From: Limnoperna fortunei
Taxonomy: Eukaryota > Mollusca > Bivalvia > Mytilida > Modiolidae
Assembly (NCBI GenBank): GCA_944474755.1
Contig: OX104115.1
Span: 63,244,648 to 63,308,647, forward strand
Direction of reading: 5' to 3'
DNA length: 64,000 nt
In this document: positions 53,601 through 59,600 of the stretch, piece by piece
Layout of the letters: every line of letters starts with the position of its first letter
Position numbering within the stretch: the stretch's first letter is position 1
Made by a program: the position numbers and the translations under genes
The notes under the pieces: model-generated
What the model was told of the DNA's origin: nothing
What the model saw: the letters and a program-made list of their open reading frames with translations, nothing else
The model's database searches: none

Positions 53601-56600
53601 CATCAATCAACAAAAAATTACCATTGTTTCATACCAGTCCTCTTGTGACGAGGAAACAAATACAAGACTTGTGTTTGGCTATTTGGAAATGATAAAAAAT
53701 GTTGGGGATACAAGATTGAAACAGGGAACCAGTACACATTTTAACATTAAATTTTAAATCATACAAAATAACAATAATCTAGATTTTGAATTACACATTT
53801 GAAGTTTCATAAATGTTACTTACAAACAATTAAATTAAACAAAAGATTATGAAAAAAAGAAAAATTGCTTTGTTGTATAACAAAAATGAAAACTGCTTAT
53901 TTAATTAGAAACAAATTTATCGTCTGTAAAAACTGCTGCAAATTAATTTATCTTTTTAAAGTTAATATATCTTTTTGTTTACTTATTTATGTTGTACTTT
54001 TACTATTTTTTGTTGATAATAAACTATATTGTATGTTTATTTCATGTAGAACTCTACAACATATGATTACCAAGTTTTCAGAACACCTATATATTATACA
54101 ATCAACTGAAATGATTTTACCTCTTCCTGGGCTTTGCATTTTTCTTGTAGCTGATGAACAGAACTCTGTAATTTGTGGATCATTGATTCTTGATTTGCAG
54201 ATTCTCTTTGTCTGCAACAAATATACAATAATAAAATTATTATATCATGCATTTTCTTACTTTAAATGAGTTTTTTGTGCCACTTCCAATTTTACAAAAT
54301 GTAGACAAGCTGTTGATTTAAACCGAGCATCACAGATGCAAGCTATACGGTTACATTTGTGTGTGTAAAATAGTCATGTAATCTATATGAACAAGCCCAT
54401 TTCAGATGGTAGCTGAGCTATCCAAAGAAAATATTGTAGAAGAGTTCTAAAGGAAATATAAAAGTAGACACAAATAATTTTGATATGGATAAATTTAAAG
54501 TGTTTATTTTTTAAATGGCAACAAAAATGTCAGTCTAAATTTTTTTTGCAATGTCTGAAACACTGTAACACTGTTTAAATTGGCATTTTTGTGACATCAC
54601 CAACACATAAGAGAAAGACGTCACGTCATGAATCATAAAATGTGCAATGATCGCATTTAGACTGGGCCTATATTCATGTTAGTAGACATGAAAAACTACC
54701 AAGAACACTTGGTCATTAGGAGTGATACATAGTAACATTTTGAGTAAAATTTTAATTTTGATTTTGTTATATACATTTTACTCTTAGACACATCACTGCT
54801 GCAGTTTAGACGACTTTATTTTACCTTAGTTCCAGTGGTGAGTCTCTGTTTGACGCTGTCTGCTGCAGTTTAGACTTTACCTTAGTTCAAGTACAGAGTC
54901 TCTGTTTGACACTGTCTGCTGCAGTTTAGACTTTACCTTAGTTCCAGTACAGAGTCTCTGTTTGACACTGTCTGCTGCAGTTTAGACTTTACCTTAGTTC
55001 CAGTACAGAACTTTACTTTAGTTCCAGTGCAGAGTCTCTGTTTGACACTGTCTGCTGCAGTTTAGACTTTACCTTAGTTCCAGTACAGAGTCTCTGTTTG
55101 ACACTGTCTGCTGCAGTTTAGACTATACCTTAGTTGAAGTACAGAGTCTCTGTTTGACACTGTCTGCTGCAGTTTAGACTTTACCTTAGTTCCAGTACAG
55201 AACTTTACTTTAGTTCCAGTACAGAGTCCCTGTTTGACACTGTCTGCTGCAGTTTAGACTTTACCTTAGTTCCAGTACAGAACTTTACTTTAGTTCCAGT
55301 ACAGAGTCCCTGTTTGACACTGTCTGCTGCAGTTTAGACTTTACCTTAGTTCCAGTACAGAACTTTACTTTAGTTCCAGTACAGAGTCCCTGTTTGACGC
55401 TGTCTGCTGTAGTTTAGACTTTACCTTAGTTCTAGTACAGAGTCTCTGTTTGACACTGTCTGCTGCAGTTTAGACTTTACCTTAGTTCCAGTACAGAGTC
55501 TCTGTTTGACACTGTCTGCTGCAGTTTTGACTTAAGATCTTCAATGGTACTTCTGAACTGTCTCTTGTGTTGTTCAAATGTCTCACTATTCTATAGCAAC
55601 AAGAAACAACCAAAATACACAGATATATATCAATAATTTATTTAACTAGTTTACAAGCCACCTATTTTGTGTATTGAAAAACAAACATTTTGCTACACTC
55701 AAAGCAGATGAAACAGATATAGAAAATGTTGTCAAGAAAAAATTAAAGTATAATCAATATGGTATGGCTATGTCTCATCCTCACATGTCAGGGTTTCTGT
55801 GTCCACTAAACCCTAACAAACTTAGATAGGAAATTCCCGGGCTAAAAGTCACTATTTTGATTGGCTTCATCATACCTGAATGTAGCCAATCAAAAGCTCA
55901 CTTTCATTCACGACTTGGTTAGGGGATATCACAATGTCGATTGCAAATAAACCAAACTGATGTGTTGCATAGACCATGTGAAAATCAGTGTATTTTGTAC
56001 AGTAGTGTTAATAGTTATTACCGCGTTATTTACTATTTGCGTTTGTTTTCTTCCCACTCAAGAATGAGTAAGAATGACTACTGCCAAACACTTGCTTCTT
56101 TCAAGCAATTTCATAAGTTGATATTTTGAAGGATTGACATCATATGAAAATCTTCTAGCCGGGAATTTCCTAGCTAAGTTTGTCAGGGTTTCGTGGACAC
56201 ATGTGGACACAGAAACCCTGACAAGTGAGGATGTGCCTGTACAGAGGTTAAATAAATCTGTGAGCTAATGCACAATAGTGATATCCCCGCTTTCACAAAA
56301 AGTATTCAGTAAACAGGAAGTAAATGAACAAGGAGCATAAAATCGCTAAACACCATATGGTACTATTGGATAAAGCAATATGCAAAATATCAGGCTACTG
56401 CTAATTTGCATAGAAAACTGCGACGGAATTTTTGTTACAGATGAACAAACAAACCAAAGGATGGACAGACAAGAGTAAAACAGTAAACCCACCTTTTCTT
56501 TAAAGCGGGGGTATAATAATACAATGATGGTTAAAAACTATCCTGAAAACCATTAAATGTTGCTCAGCAAGAAAAGAAATTTTTTAAACCAATGAAGTCA

Positions 56601-59600
56601 CCATGTTATAAATAATCTAGCTACCAAAAATAAAAATTGACTCTTACTAATTGGTCCCACTCACCTCTTGTAATCTTTTTCTCAAATCTGTTACTTGTTC
56701 CTGAGAATCTTTTAATGCCTTTTCTAAGTGAGATCTGTTAATTTACATAAATGTATACACATATAAGCTAGGCCTGTTTAACAATAGTAACAAAATTAAT
56801 GGAATTAAGACTTTATTGCCAACATTCTTTCCTCAAAATGTTTTGTCTTAATTAAGAGGTTTGCAATAAAATGAGGAAGATATAAAAGAAACATTGGTAA
56901 TTATTCCTTGTTTGTTCGTTTGTATGAATTGTGTTTAATGCCACTTTCAGCAAATTTTAACCTATATCATGGCATCAAGTCTTTATTGTGGGAGGGACCC
57001 AGAGTACCCGGAAAAAAACCCAACCTTCTGTATGAAAACTGGCTATGCTTGTCAATTAAGATTGGAATCTATTGCACAATTCCTGCATTGAGGCTGGAAC
57101 CTGCATTCTGAGTGTTGACAAACCACATTATCAATAGTAGAAGAACTACTGTAACCCCTCGGCCACTGACACCCCCGGTATATATTGCAATTTACCTTTG
57201 TGCTGTTGTACATACATATACATTAATAATAACAGATTTCTTTATATTAAACTTTACCGTGTCAATCCGACGGGTTTTTGCTTGACAAAATGGAAAACTG
57301 CTACCGCGTTTGGTCGAGTTTATGGTCCTTTAGTAGATCTTATATTACACTTTTTGAAAGTAACAATTATTTTCCACAGTTAATCGGCTTTTTGAAATGC
57401 GGATGTTTTTTCATTTTGCCAGATCGATTTTCCATACTAAATTTTGACCTTGTTTTGAACGGAAGTGTACGTTAGGAAAATTCCATTGTTGTCTATTCGA
57501 AATCCTTCGGGTTATGTCGTCTGCAGTTGAGGCGGGAAAAGTCTTGCGGTTTGTCCGAATACCATTGTACGTTACTAAAGCAGACGAACGTTTGTAAACA
57601 ACATTAGACCCCTTTAGAAACAAAAATGGCTGACTTCCTATGGAAATTCGATCTACCAAAATGAATATTCAGCTGCATTTCACAACACCGTTTAGCTGTG
57701 GAAAATAATTGTTGATTTCAAAAAGTGTAATTTAAGATTTACAAAAGTACCATAAACTCGACCAAACCTGGTAGCAGTTTTCCATTTTGTCAAGCAAAAA
57801 CCCGTCGGACTGACACGGTAAAGTTTAGTATAGTTGGTACTAATTTTAAAAAAAAGAAAAAAGACTCGTTCGTGTACTGTCTTACTGTTCTGTTCATGTA
57901 CAGGTCTGGTAATAATTCTTCAACTGTAACATGTTTTATTATTTTATAGCAGAAGTACCCAATGTTCATATGTTGACTACAGGAACTATATGGGATTTTT
58001 TAGAAATAGTTACAAACTTAGTTTATGTGGTCAAAACATTGGACTGGTAACATCTGACCAATCTGACATCTCTGGGTACTCCGGCTTCCTCCCCCAATAA
58101 AAACTGGACGCCATGATATAGCTGAAAAATTGCTGAAAGTGGCGTTAAACACCATCAAACAACAAACCAATTATATGGCCATCTTAGACCTAGCAATTTA
58201 CTAAATCACATGATCATTTCACTAATTACCTTTGTACTAGCATTGGTATTCAGTATGGCATAAAAAATATTTGCTTTATCTTATGGTTTTTAAAGACTGA
58301 TGACACACAGCCCATATGATTTAAAATTTCCTTCATACTCTTGTCATTTTAACAGAACAGCACATCGTCACATAAATAAATATTTAGAGGTTAGTAATTT
58401 AATGTAAAAGTGCTGCAACGAATGCCTTCCACTTAATCAAATTCCATACAAATTAACTTACGGTGGGTTATAATCAAATACAGGACGCCTGGCAGAAAAC
58501 AGTTCTGTAGACGGAAGAGTAGAAAAACCTGTCTTTGATGGACTACTGGGTAACCCTGAGTGATGAGACGCTGTTTTAAAGTTTGAAAAATCTGTGCCAT
58601 ATAATGTTTGTTGTAGTCGATCAGTTTCTTTTCTCTGAGAATCAAGTTGGTTCCTGAATTGATAACAAGCAATATATCTTATGGTACTTAGTTAAAACTC
58701 ATAGTAAAATTAAGAAATGATGAGTTAATAGAGGTCCTGCATTTCTTTTTAAAATTTTTTGTTGGCATTTTCAGTGATTACAGACGAAATGTTCATAATC
58801 TGTATGTTATACCAGCTGTAGTTAAGAACCATTTAAGGGGAAATAACTGCAATACTTATGTCTTGTTTAGCAGAAACAAAGATAAGTAATTCTATCATAA
58901 TCTGTGAAAACCACACCATCAAGAAATTCAACCAGTATGAACAGAATATCTGTATTAGGTTGTTAGAATTGTTAATATGCCTTTTATTCATAAGATTGAG
59001 TTACAGAGTTATCTCCACCTTAAACAATGGCAGGGTTTTACAATAACCATAGTCTATAATCTATAATTAAATACCAACTATGTATGAAAAATTTATTAGA
59101 TTATCTGTATAAATATACATTTAATTATATATCAGAAGGTTAGATTATTAAAACCGATATCCAATTATGATCTATAATTATAATCTACATATGTATTATA
59201 GCCGTCCCAAATAAATGATTGGTTCTTACTGTGGTTCAATGATTGTGTCACTCAAACTTCTGTAAATTTCATGAGAATTTTTCTTATGGTAATTATAATC
59301 CAGACTGCTTACCAATTTTAAAAACACAATAAAATATGTTTATATAGATTGCAAAATTGGTTTTTCTCAACAAAACAAGAATTTCACTTTAATTTTTCTT
59401 AAAATATAAAACTTTAAGGAATAACTCTAAATTTTTCTAACTACCCATTAACATGTTGTAGAATACTATTTTGCTATTAATTATGTTTCTATTCATATTC
59501 TGTTAATTTATTTCATTTTTCATCTCTTTTCAAATATTCAATGCTACATTTAACACCCTGATAGCCCAAAATTTTGTGCTGTTAACATTAAACAAACATC

